64,000 bases of DNA, taken from Scandinavium hiltneri. GTDB lineage: Bacteria > Pseudomonadota > Gammaproteobacteria > Enterobacterales > Enterobacteriaceae. A program made the translations under genes and the position numbers. Positions 8,819-15,912 of this stretch are shown piece by piece (within the stretch, counting starts at the first letter, position 1; each line of letters begins with the position of its first letter). Under the pieces are notes generated by a model, which was given only the letters and a program-made list of their open reading frames with translations, was not told where the DNA came from and searched no databases. The stretch is taken from contig NZ_JALIGE010000073.1 of assembly GCF_024764835.1 (NCBI RefSeq), forward strand, positions 366,796 to 430,795. The letters are read 5' to 3'.

Positions 8819-9766
8819 GTGCCTGATATGAAGCTTTTTGCTGGTAACGCTACCCCGGAACTAGCACAACGTATTGCCAACCGCCTGTACACTTCTCTTG
8901 GTGACGCCGCCGTAGGTCGTTTTAGCGACGGTGAAGTCAGCGTACAAATTAACGAAAACGTACGCGGTGGTGATATTTTCATCATCCAGTCCACTTGTGC
9001 CCCAACCAATGACAACCTGATGGAATTGGTTGTAATGGTCGATGCTCTGCGCCGTGCTTCCGCAGGCCGTATCACCGCCGTTATCCCTTACTTTGGTTAT
9101 GCCCGCCAGGATCGTCGCGTACGTTCCGCTCGTGTGCCAATCACTGCCAAAGTTGTCGCGGACTTCCTGTCCAGCGTCGGCGTTGACCGCGTTCTGACCG
9201 TAGACCTGCATGCTGAACAGATTCAGGGCTTCTTCGATGTGCCGGTAGACAACGTATTCGGCAGTCCAATCCTGTTGGAAGACATGCTGCAGCTGAAACT
9301 GGAAAATCCAATCGTGGTTTCTCCGGACATCGGCGGCGTAGTACGTGCACGTGCTATCGCTAAGCTGCTGAACGACACCGACATGGCTATCATCGACAAA
9401 CGTCGTCCACGCGCTAACGTTTCACAGGTGATGCACATCATCGGTGATGTTGCTGGCCGTGACTGCGTACTCGTTGATGACATGATCGACACCGGTGGCA
9501 CTCTGTGCAAAGCCGCCGAAGCGCTGAAAGAACGTGGTGCGAAGCGTGTATTTGCTTACGCAACTCACCCGATCTTCTCTGGCAATGCGGCAAGTAACCT
9601 GCGCGGCTCCGTCATCGACGAAGTTATTGTCTGTGATACCATCCCGCTGTCGGATGAAATCAAAGCGCTGCCAAACGTTCGTACCCTGACCCTGTCAGGA
9701 ATGCTGGCCGAAGCGATTCGTCGTATCAGCAACGAAGAGTCTATCTCTGCCATGTTCGAGCATTAA
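8819..9766 (+). CDS. prs: Prs, ribose-phosphate pyrophosphokinase
   Basis: Makes PRPP from ribose 5-phosphate and ATP for nucleotide, histidine, tryptophan and NAD synthesis. The start is a GTG at 8819 (GAGG 8 bases upstream), giving the universal 315 aa beginning PDMKLFAGNA; an earlier in-frame start at 8747 would add 24 unrelated residues. Visible motifs are the ATP-binding NENVRGGDIFII, the metal/flexible loop YFGYARQDRR and the PRPP-binding CVLVDDMIDTGGTLCKA. A strong terminator follows. Confidence 0.98.
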   Translation: MPDMKLFAGNATPELAQRIANRLYTSLGDAAVGRFSDGEVSVQINENVRGGDIFIIQSTCAPTNDNLMELVVMVDALRRASAGRITAVIPYFGYARQDRRVRSARVPITAKVVADFLSSVGVDRVLTVDLHAEQIQGFFDVPVDNVFGSPILLEDMLQLKLENPIVVSPDIGGVVRARAIAKLLNDTDMAIIDKRRPRANVSQVMHIIGDVAGRDCVLVDDMIDTGGTLCKAAEALKERGAKRVFAYATHPIFSGNAASNLRGSVIDEVIVCDTIPLSDEIKALPNVRTLTLSGMLAEAIRRISNEESISAMFEH

Positions 9767-9778
9767 TCGAGCCCGGTA

Positions 9779-9808
9779 CAAAAACCCGCTCCGGCGGGTT
9801 TTTTTGTT
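9779..9808 (+). terminator. Rho-independent terminator after prs
   Basis: ACCCGC-TCCG-GCGGGT stem preceded by A's and followed by seven T's, immediately after the prs stop codon. Confidence 0.9.
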
Positions 9809-9861
9809 TTAATCAACCATTTATATGACTAATGCCTCCTTCATTTGTTCTCCTCTGACAA

Positions 9862-11592
9862 ATGATGCGCTCATGGATGAAGACCACTGTGAACCGATCC
9901 ACACTCGCAGATATCATGCCGTTTCGCGCCCTTATCGACGCCTGCTGGAAAGAAAAATACACCGTTAACCGCTTTACCCGCGATCTGGTAGCCGGGATAA
10001 CCGTCGGCATTATTGCCATTCCGTTAGCAATGGCACTGGCGATTGGCAGCGGCGTGGCTCCGCAGTATGGCCTTTATACGTCGGCCGTCGCCGGGATAAT
10101 TATCGCCCTGACCGGCGGTTCGCGTTTCAGCGTCTCCGGCCCGACCGCCGCATTCGTGGTGATCCTCTACCCGGTATCCCAACAGTTCGGCCTCGCGGGA
10201 TTACTGGTGGCGACGCTACTTTCCGGCGTCTTCCTGGTACTGTTCGGCCTCGCCCGTTTTGGTCGCCTGATTGAATATATTCCGATCTCGGTGACGCTTG
10301 GCTTTACCTCCGGGATTGGCATCACCATCGCCACCATGCAGATAAAAGATTTCTTCGGCCTGTCGTTAACGCACATGCCGGAACATTACTGGCAGAAAGT
10401 GGGCGCACTGGTGATGGCGCTACCGACGCTAAACCCGGGCGATGCCGCCATTGGCGTCGTGACGCTGGCCATCCTTATCTTCTGGCCCCGTCTGGGTATC
10501 CGTTTGCCAGGGCATTTACCGGCACTGCTGGCGGGTTGCGCGGTGATGGGGATCGTAAACATGCTGGGTGGATACGTGGCGACCATCGGGTCGCAGTTCC
10601 ACTATCTGCTGAGTGACGGCACGCAAGGCAACGGTATTCCGCAGCTTTTGCCGCAGCTGGTGCTTCCATGGAAGATGCCCGATTCCGACTTCACCCTGAG
10701 CTGGGATTCCCTGCAGGCGCTGCTGCCCGCCGCGTTTTCGATGGCAATGCTGGGTGCTATCGAATCACTGCTCTGCGCGGTGGTGCTCGACGGCATGACC
10801 GGCACACGCCACAAGGCCAATAATGAGCTGATCGGTCAGGGCCTTGGTAACATGATTGCACCATTCTTTGGCGGCATCACCGCCACCGCCGCCATTGCCC
10901 GTTCTGCCGCCAACGTTCGCGCCGGGGCCACCTCGCCGATGGCGGCGGTCATCCACGCGGCACTGGTAATCATGGCGCTGCTGGTGCTGGCACCGCTGCT
11001 TTCCTGGCTGCCGCTTTCCGCAATGGCCGCCCTGCTTCTGATGGTGGCGTGGAACATGAGCGAAGCACACAAAGTCGTTCACCTGCTGCGCCGGGCACCT
11101 GGTGATGACATCGTAGTGATGCTGATGTGTATGTCACTTACGGTGCTGTTTGACATGGTGGTCGCTATCAGCGTCGGCATCGTGCTGGCATCTTTGTTAT
11201 TCATGCGCCGAATTGCCAAAATGACGCACCTTGCGCCAGTGAATGTTACCGTGCCGGATGACGTGCTGGTGATTCGGGTGATCGGTCCTCTGTTTTTCGC
11301 CGCCGCCGAAAGCGTGTTCCTCGATTTGCAGTCCCGCATCGACGGAAAACGTATTGTGGTGCTGAAATGGGACGCAGTGCCGGTACTGGATGCCGGTGGT
11401 CTGGAAGCGTTCCAGCGTTTTGTCAGCCGGTTGCCGGAAGGCTGTGAACTGCGTGTCTCGAATCTGGAGTTTCAGCCGCTGCGCACCCTGGCCCGCGCGG
11501 GCGTCAAGCCGATCCCAGGCCGACTGGCGTTTTACCCGGACCGCGATGCGGCACTGGCAGACCAACGCGATCATCAAATGACCAATCAATAA
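9862..11592 (+). CDS. dauA: DauA (YchM), SLC26A/SulP C4-dicarboxylate transporter
   Basis: Inner-membrane succinate/C4-dicarboxylate transporter of the SLC26/SulP family. From MPFRALIDACWKEKY onward it aligns with E. coli DauA: an N-terminal transporter of about 12-14 membrane segments (GGSRFSVSGPTAAFVVILYP signature) and a cytosolic STAS domain in the last ~130 residues (VVLKWDAVPVLDAGGLEAF). The start is uncertain: ATGs at 9862, 9865 and 9877 are all in frame and none has a clear ribosome-binding site. It is 576 aa from the first, slightly longer than the 559 aa in E. coli. Confidence 0.94.
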   Translation: MMRSWMKTTVNRSTLADIMPFRALIDACWKEKYTVNRFTRDLVAGITVGIIAIPLAMALAIGSGVAPQYGLYTSAVAGIIIALTGGSRFSVSGPTAAFVVILYPVSQQFGLAGLLVATLLSGVFLVLFGLARFGRLIEYIPISVTLGFTSGIGITIATMQIKDFFGLSLTHMPEHYWQKVGALVMALPTLNPGDAAIGVVTLAILIFWPRLGIRLPGHLPALLAGCAVMGIVNMLGGYVATIGSQFHYLLSDGTQGNGIPQLLPQLVLPWKMPDSDFTLSWDSLQALLPAAFSMAMLGAIESLLCAVVLDGMTGTRHKANNELIGQGLGNMIAPFFGGITATAAIARSAANVRAGATSPMAAVIHAALVIMALLVLAPLLSWLPLSAMAALLLMVAWNMSEAHKVVHLLRRAPGDDIVVMLMCMSLTVLFDMVVAISVGIVLASLLFMRRIAKMTHLAPVNVTVPDDVLVIRVIGPLFFAAAESVFLDLQSRIDGKRIVVLKWDAVPVLDAGGLEAFQRFVSRLPEGCELRVSNLEFQPLRTLARAGVKPIPGRLAFYPDRDAALADQRDHQMTNQ

Positions 11593-11600
11593 GAAAGACT

Positions 11601-11720
11601 ATGCTCACACACGCCCCGCATCTGGAGACTGAGCGGCGGGTATTACGCCATTTTGCCGTTGATGATTTTGACGACCTGACGGCCTTCTGGGCGGTGTTTG
11701 AGAAACAGGGCGGACGCTAA
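11601..11720 (+). pseudogene. Remnant of a GNAT N-acetyltransferase
   Basis: A 39-codon frame 8 bp after dauA reads LTHAPHLETERRVLRHFAVD, the typical beta-1/alpha-1 start of RimJ-like GNAT acetyltransferases (ETERLxLR). After FDDLTAFWA it jumps to VFEKQGGR and a stop, with no acetyl-CoA-binding motif. I read it as the two ends of a gene whose middle has been deleted. A terminator follows at once. Confidence 0.6.
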
Positions 11721-11746
11721 AACGGCTCACTCAGGAGCCGTTTTGC
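11719..11746 (+). terminator. Terminator-like hairpin downstream of dauA
   Basis: AAAACGGCTC-ACTCAG-GAGCCGTTTT forms a 10-bp stem with A- and T-runs on the two sides, so it may serve both dauA and convergent ychH. Confidence 0.85.
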
Positions 11747-11760
11747 TGAAAATCCAGGTA

Positions 11761-12036
11761 TTAGCTGTGGCGATGGCTGTCCCGGCGACAGCGTTTATCA
11801 TAGTGGCGCACCCACCAATATCTGTCGCTCACCTGCTCGTGGCCGCTGACACGAGCCCCCGCCAGCCAAAGGACTGCACCGAGGAAGATGCTGAGCACTG
11901 CGCCGTGCGCAAAGTATTGCGGCAGGTCAAGTTGCGGAAGCTGGTTTAAAATAGAGTAACCAACCCCAACGACCATGACAGTTAACCCTAAACCCATGAG
12001 CACGTTACCGAGTCGCGAAGCGTTTCTGCGTTTCAT
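11761..12036 (-). CDS. ychH: YchH, stress-induced inner-membrane protein
   Basis: 91 aa, nearly identical to E. coli YchH (MKRRNASRLGNVLMGLGL start, RYWWVRHYDKRCRR end). It has two hydrophobic segments (about residues 10-32 and 45-62) and a basic, His-rich C-terminus. In E. coli it is linked to stress resistance and biofilm formation; no enzymatic activity is known. It is divergent from pth. Confidence 0.92.
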   Translation of the reverse strand: MKRRNASRLGNVLMGLGLTVMVVGVGYSILNQLPQLDLPQYFAHGAVLSIFLGAVLWLAGARVSGHEQVSDRYWWVRHYDKRCRRDSHRHS

Positions 12037-12307
12037 ATGTCACCTCCGGAACTTTGGGTTGACAGGGAATATCCCTGGTCCTTGTGTGTAAAGTATAGAC
12101 AACACTTTTGCCTGTTAGTGCGCATGCGATCACAAATACGAACATATGAGCAACAAAACTTTACAAATAACAGCCTGAACTATATAAATTTCTAATGGTT
12201 CAGCGATGCAACGACTCCCCTCATCCCGTCTGGCTTGCAGAATTTTGTCTCCCGCAGCGATTACAGTACACTACGCGCCAGATATCGACGCACTCAGGAA
12301 TAAAAAC

Positions 12308-12892
12308 GTGACGATTAAACTGATTGTCGGCCTTGCCAATCCAGGGGCTGAATATGCCGCTACCCGTCATAACGCCGGGGCCTGGTATGTTGATTTACTG
12401 GCCGACCGCTGCCGCGCCCCGCTGCGTGAAGAAAGCAAATTCTTTGGTTATACCTCGCGCATCAACTTAGCGGGCGAAGATGTGCGCCTGCTGGTGCCAA
12501 CCACCTTCATGAACCTCAGCGGTAAATCCGTTGCCGCGATGGCGACCTTTTTCCGCATCGCACCGGACGAAATTCTGGTCGCCCATGACGAACTGGACCT
12601 GCCACCCGGCGTGGCGAAATTCAAACTCGGCGGCGGCCACGGTGGTCATAACGGTCTGAAGGACATCATCAGTAAACTCGGCAATAACCCTAATTTTCAC
12701 CGTTTACGCGTGGGAATCGGTCATCCGGGCGATAAAAACAAAGTTGTCGGTTTTGTTCTGGGTAAGCCACCAATGTCGGAACAGAAGCTGATAGACGAAG
12801 CGGTTGACGAAGCGGTGCGCTGCACCGAGGTCTGGCTGAAAGACGGTCTGACCAAAGCGACCAACCGCTTACACGCTTTTAAAGCACAATAA
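12308..12892 (+). CDS. pth: Pth, peptidyl-tRNA hydrolase
   Basis: Releases tRNA from peptidyl-tRNA that drops off ribosomes. The GTG at 12308 (AGGA 8 bases upstream) gives the standard 194 aa; an ATG at 12206 would add 34 residues not found in the family. Catalytic residues are visible: His in ATRHNAG, Asp in VAHDELDLPPG, and Asn in PTTFMNLSG and GGHGGHNGLKD. ychF follows 115 bp downstream. Confidence 0.97.
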   Translation: MTIKLIVGLANPGAEYAATRHNAGAWYVDLLADRCRAPLREESKFFGYTSRINLAGEDVRLLVPTTFMNLSGKSVAAMATFFRIAPDEILVAHDELDLPPGVAKFKLGGGHGGHNGLKDIISKLGNNPNFHRLRVGIGHPGDKNKVVGFVLGKPPMSEQKLIDEAVDEAVRCTEVWLKDGLTKATNRLHAFKAQ

Positions 12893-12926
12893 CGCCCGGC
12901 GGGCGGCAATTTTGCCCCGCGCCGTG

Positions 12927-12932
12927 TATAAT
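12927..12932 (+). promoter_or_regulatory. Candidate -10 box for ychF
   Basis: A perfect TATAAT lies 76 bp before ychF, just after a G+C-rich inverted repeat following pth. No good -35 is visible at the right distance, so this is a weak call. Confidence 0.3.
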
Positions 12933-13007
12933 AGGCGAAGTTGTTTACTTTTCTGCAATCTGTTCAACGTAACAGGTTGATTATCAAAGATTAAGGTGAT
13001 TTACATC

Positions 13008-14099
13008 ATGGGATTTAAATGCGGTATCGTCGGCCTGCCTAACGTCGGCAAATCCACCCTGTTCAACGCGCTCACCAAAGCCGGTATCGAAGCGGCCAAC
13101 TTCCCGTTCTGTACCATAGAGCCGAACACCGGTGTCGTGCCGATGCCCGATCCGCGTCTGGATGCGCTGGCTGAAATCGTCAAGCCACAGCGTATTCTGC
13201 CGACCACCATGGAATTCGTCGACATCGCCGGTCTGGTGAAAGGCGCGTCCAAAGGCGAAGGCCTGGGAAACCAGTTCCTGACCAACATCCGTGAAACCGA
13301 AGCTATCGGCCACGTGGTGCGTTGCTTTGAAAACGACAACATCATCCACGTGAATAACAAAGTCGATCCGGCTGATGATATTGACGTTATCAATACCGAG
13401 TTGGCGTTGTCGGACCTCGATACCTGCGAACGTGCTATCCACCGCGTACAGAAACGCGCGAAAGGCGGCGACAAAGACGCGAAAGCTGAACTGGCCGCAC
13501 TGGAAAAATGCCTGCCGCAGCTGGAAAACGCCGGTATGCTGCGCGCGCTGGATCTGACTGAAGAAGATAAAGCCGCCATCAAATACCTGAGCTTCCTGAC
13601 CCTGAAGCCAACCATGTACATCGCGAACGTCAACGAAGACGGTTTCGAAAACAATCCTTACCTCGACCAGGTGCGTAAAATCGCCGATACCGAAGGTTCT
13701 GTGGTGGTTGCTGTGTGCGCAGCAGTAGAATCCGACATCGCCGAACTGGACGACGCTGACCGTGACGAATTCATGGCTGAGCTGGGCATCGAAGAACCGG
13801 GTCTGAACCGCGTTATCCGCGCCGGTTACGAACTGCTTGACCTGCAGACCTACTTCACCGCTGGCGTGAAAGAAGTCCGCGCGTGGACCATCCCTGTCGG
13901 CGCTACCGCCCCACAGGCTGCGGGTAAAATCCACACCGATTTTGAAAAAGGCTTCATCCGCGCACAGACTATCGCCTTTGAAGACTTCATCACCTACAAG
14001 GGTGAGCAAGGTGCCAAAGAAGCCGGTAAAATGCGCGCAGAAGGCAAAGACTACATCGTTAAAGATGGCGACGTAATGAACTTCCTGTTCAACGTCTAA
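13008..14099 (+). CDS. ychF: YchF (EngD), redox-responsive Obg-like ATPase
   Basis: 363 aa from the ATG at 13008 (AAGGTGA upstream; an alternative at 12996 adds four residues). It is an ATPase of the Obg/OLA1 GTPase superfamily that associates with ribosomes. Motifs: G1 loop GLPNVGKSTLFNAL, G3 DIAGLVKGASKGEGLGN, the N-x-N-E variant of G4 (YIANVNEDGFE), a coiled-coil insertion (about residues 140-200) and a C-terminal TGS domain ending in DGDVMNFLFNV. It is the last core gene before the island. Confidence 0.97.
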   Translation: MGFKCGIVGLPNVGKSTLFNALTKAGIEAANFPFCTIEPNTGVVPMPDPRLDALAEIVKPQRILPTTMEFVDIAGLVKGASKGEGLGNQFLTNIRETEAIGHVVRCFENDNIIHVNNKVDPADDIDVINTELALSDLDTCERAIHRVQKRAKGGDKDAKAELAALEKCLPQLENAGMLRALDLTEEDKAAIKYLSFLTLKPTMYIANVNEDGFENNPYLDQVRKIADTEGSVVVAVCAAVESDIAELDDADRDEFMAELGIEEPGLNRVIRAGYELLDLQTYFTAGVKEVRAWTIPVGATAPQAAGKIHTDFEKGFIRAQTIAFEDFITYKGEQGAKEAGKMRAEGKDYIVKDGDVMNFLFNV

Positions 14100-14156
14100 A
14101 TGAAATGTGTTGTCTTATGAGGTTCCAGTGAATCTCAAAGCAATATAAAAACATAT

Positions 14157-14187
14157 AAAATCCATGCACTTGCGTGGATTTTTTGTT
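14157..14187 (+). terminator. Terminator downstream of ychF; candidate left island boundary
   Basis: AAAATCCATGCA-CT-TGCGTGGATTTTTT hairpin with T-run. A very similar hairpin (about 22 of 27 bases) lies at 23635-23661 at the other end of the island, so the two may be copies made on integration or simply similar terminators. Confidence 0.7.
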
Positions 14188-14227
14188 TCACAATGTCTCA
14201 ATTCATCTCGTAACAACGCTGTCAAAA

Positions 14228-14284
14228 ATGAGTACATGGATGAGTACAACATTCTTCCATCTTCATTTTAAGTGAGTACAATGA
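14228..14284. repeat. GAGTACA direct repeats at the left island end
   Basis: ATGAGTACATGGATGAGTAC at 14228-14247 and GTGAGTACAATG at 14272. The same motif recurs at 23519-23541 at the right edge. Such clustered short repeats usually flank P4-type integrase genes and are probably integrase or excisionase binding sites; this is inference. Confidence 0.45.
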
Positions 14285-14308
14285 CGGTATAATAAATAAG
14301 GCCCCGTT

Positions 14309-14478
14309 ATGCTCACCGATACGCACTGCCAAGCCGAAAGAAAAACTCTATCGGCTCAATGATTTCAATGGTCTCTACCTCGAAGTGAAACCCAATGGCA
14401 AAAAGGCATGGCGCTATCGGTTTAAACTCAACGGTAAATCCAGCATGTTTGCGTTGGGTGAATATCCGACGGTCAAAC
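14309..14478 (+). pseudogene. 5' remnant of a P4-type tyrosine integrase
   Basis: Starting at the ATG at 14309 there is an early frameshift. The frame from about 14322 reads RTAKPKEKLYRLNDFNGLYL, then EVKPNGKKAWRYRFKLNGKS and FALGEYPTVKL: the N-terminal arm-DNA-binding domain (DUF4102) of P4-family integrases. It is cut off by the IS3-family element at 14479, and no continuation is found beyond it, so the catalytic domain is lost. Confidence 0.8.
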
Positions 14479-14557
14479 TGTAAGCATCCCGCTTAACCGG
14501 CCCATTCACTTTTAGAGATCTTCCGACATACTGTTTATGTCCCCTGAGGAGATCGTC

Positions 14558-14824
14558 ATGCGCAAAGCCCGATTCACCGAGCACCAGATCATCACCGTTC
14601 TGAAGTCTGTTGAAGCCGGACGCACCGTCAAAGATGTCTGCCGCGAAGCGGGAATATCGGAGGCCTCGGATTACAACTGGAAAGCAAAGTACGGCGGTAT
14701 GGAAGCCTCTGATATCAAAAAGATGAAAGATCTTGAGGACGAAAACCACCGACTCAAACAGATGTTTGCCGATCTCAGTCTGGAATGCCGGGCGCTGAAA
14801 GATGTCATTGAAAAAAAGCTTTAA
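14558..14824 (+). CDS. IS3-family transposase OrfA (InsE-like)
   Basis: 88 aa from the ATG at 14558, which has GAGGAG five bases upstream; an ATG at 14537 lacks this. It contains the HTH of IS3 OrfA (RFTEHQIITVLKSVEAGRTV ... REAGISEASDYNWKAKYG) and a C-terminal leucine-zipper-like helix (LEDENHRLKQMFADLSLECR). It ends just past an A7G slippery run (14811-14818), where a -1 ribosomal frameshift would fuse it to OrfB. Confidence 0.85.
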   Translation: MRKARFTEHQIITVLKSVEAGRTVKDVCREAGISEASDYNWKAKYGGMEASDIKKMKDLEDENHRLKQMFADLSLECRALKDVIEKKL

Positions 14825-14871
14825 AACCAGCGATAAAGCGGGAACTCGTCGGTTATCTGACCTCGCAATTT

Positions 14872-15669
14872 ATGATGAGCACTCGCCAGGCATGCAGGAC
14901 GTTATCGCTGAGCAGGACGGTGTACTTTTACCAGCCCGATACCCGGCGTGATGAACCGGTGATCCACGCGTTGACTGAGCTGGCGGCGCGCTATCCACGA
15001 TACGGTTTTAAGAAGCTGTTCCAGCTACTGCGCAGGCAAGGCAACTCCTGGAACCACAAACGCGTGCACCGGATTTACTGTCTGCTGAAACTGAATTTTC
15101 GTCGCAGGGGAAAGCAGCGTCTGCCGGTACGCAACCCCGCGCCACTGGCCACGCCGGAAGCGCTAAACCAGAGCTGGTCCATCGATTTTATGCATGATGC
15201 GCTGGTCTGTGGCAGACGCTTCAGAACCTTCAATGTGGTGGATGACTTTAACCGCGAAGCACTGGCGATAGAAATTGACCTGAATATCCCGGCGCAACGC
15301 GTCGTGCGGGGGCTGGACAGGATAGTGGCAAACCGCGGCTATCCGCGGAAGATGCGTATGGATAACGGGCCAGAACTGGTCTCACTGGCACTGGCGCAAT
15401 GGGCCGAAGAACATGGGGTAATGCAGGAATTCATCAAGCCAGGTAAGCCGACACAGAATGTGTTTATCGAGCGCTTTAACCGGACGTACCGGACAGAAAT
15501 CCTGGATTTTTATTTGTTCAGGACACTGAATGAAGCACGGGAAATCACGGAGCGCTGTCTGGCCGAATATAACAGCGAGCGACCTCATGAATCCCTGAAT
15601 AATCTGACGCCGGAAGAATACCGGCTGATGGCTGAAAACCCGGAAATCTCAAAAAGTGCGTGGAACTAA
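14872..15669 (+). CDS. IS3-family transposase OrfB, DDE integrase domain
   Basis: 265 aa from its own first ATG; functionally it is made as an OrfAB fusion by -1 frameshifting at 14811-14818. It has a HTH_21 segment, then the retroviral-integrase-like core: first Asp in SWSIDFMHDAL, second in RMDNGPELVS and Glu in NVFIERFNRTYR. The C-terminus AEYNSERPHESLNNLTPEEY is the family's usual end. It appears intact. Confidence 0.88.
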   Translation: MMSTRQACRTLSLSRTVYFYQPDTRRDEPVIHALTELAARYPRYGFKKLFQLLRRQGNSWNHKRVHRIYCLLKLNFRRRGKQRLPVRNPAPLATPEALNQSWSIDFMHDALVCGRRFRTFNVVDDFNREALAIEIDLNIPAQRVVRGLDRIVANRGYPRKMRMDNGPELVSLALAQWAEEHGVMQEFIKPGKPTQNVFIERFNRTYRTEILDFYLFRTLNEAREITERCLAEYNSERPHESLNNLTPEEYRLMAENPEISKSAWN

Positions 15670-15685
15670 AATGGGTGTGCTTACA

Positions 15686-15886
15686 TGGAGTGCCCATGAG
15701 CTTGTAGGCAAATCAGCCCTAGAGTTGGACTGACCCCGCCCCGGTAGACGATCCTGCCCTATAGTTGGAGTCCACCCACGCGGTCTTCGTCATGTTTAGA
15801 TGGCCCCAAATCCAAGTTGTAACAGGTCTGGCCTACATCCCCCCGATTGTGCATTGACGCTCATCTTTTAGACAGATATTGTGATG
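15686..15886. other. Leader region between IS element and the large HTH gene
   Basis: About 200 bp without a gene. The left part (GTTGGACTGACCCCGCCCCGG... TTGGAGTCCACCC) looks like debris of another insertion but I cannot assign it. A possible sigma-70 promoter is TTGACG at 15854-15859 with TATTGT 17 bases downstream. Confidence 0.35.
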
Positions 15887-15903
15887 TCATATTAAAAATA
15901 TGA
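15887..15903. promoter_or_regulatory. 17-bp palindrome, probable operator of the HTH protein
   Basis: TCATATT-AAA-AATATGA is a perfect 7+7 inverted repeat lying between the candidate -10 and the start codon at 15913, overlapping the GAGG ribosome-binding site. Because the downstream protein begins with an XRE-type DNA-binding domain, autorepression at this site is plausible. Confidence 0.5.
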
Positions 15904-15912
15904 GGTTTTGTA

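Larger units (their letters stand above)
14479..15685 (+). mobile_element. IS3-family insertion sequence (IS407-like), complete
   Basis: About 1.2 kb bounded by TGTAAGCA and its inverted copy TGCTTACA. It carries overlapping orfA and orfB with a DDE transposase. No target-site duplication is seen (left flank AAAC, right flank TGGA), so one side has probably suffered an adjacent deletion. It interrupts the integrase remnant. Confidence 0.85.

Noticed and set aside
12206..12307. N-terminal extension of Pth from an upstream ATG
   Set aside because: The added 34 residues are not in the family; the GTG at 12308 has a proper ribosome-binding site and gives the standard 194 aa.
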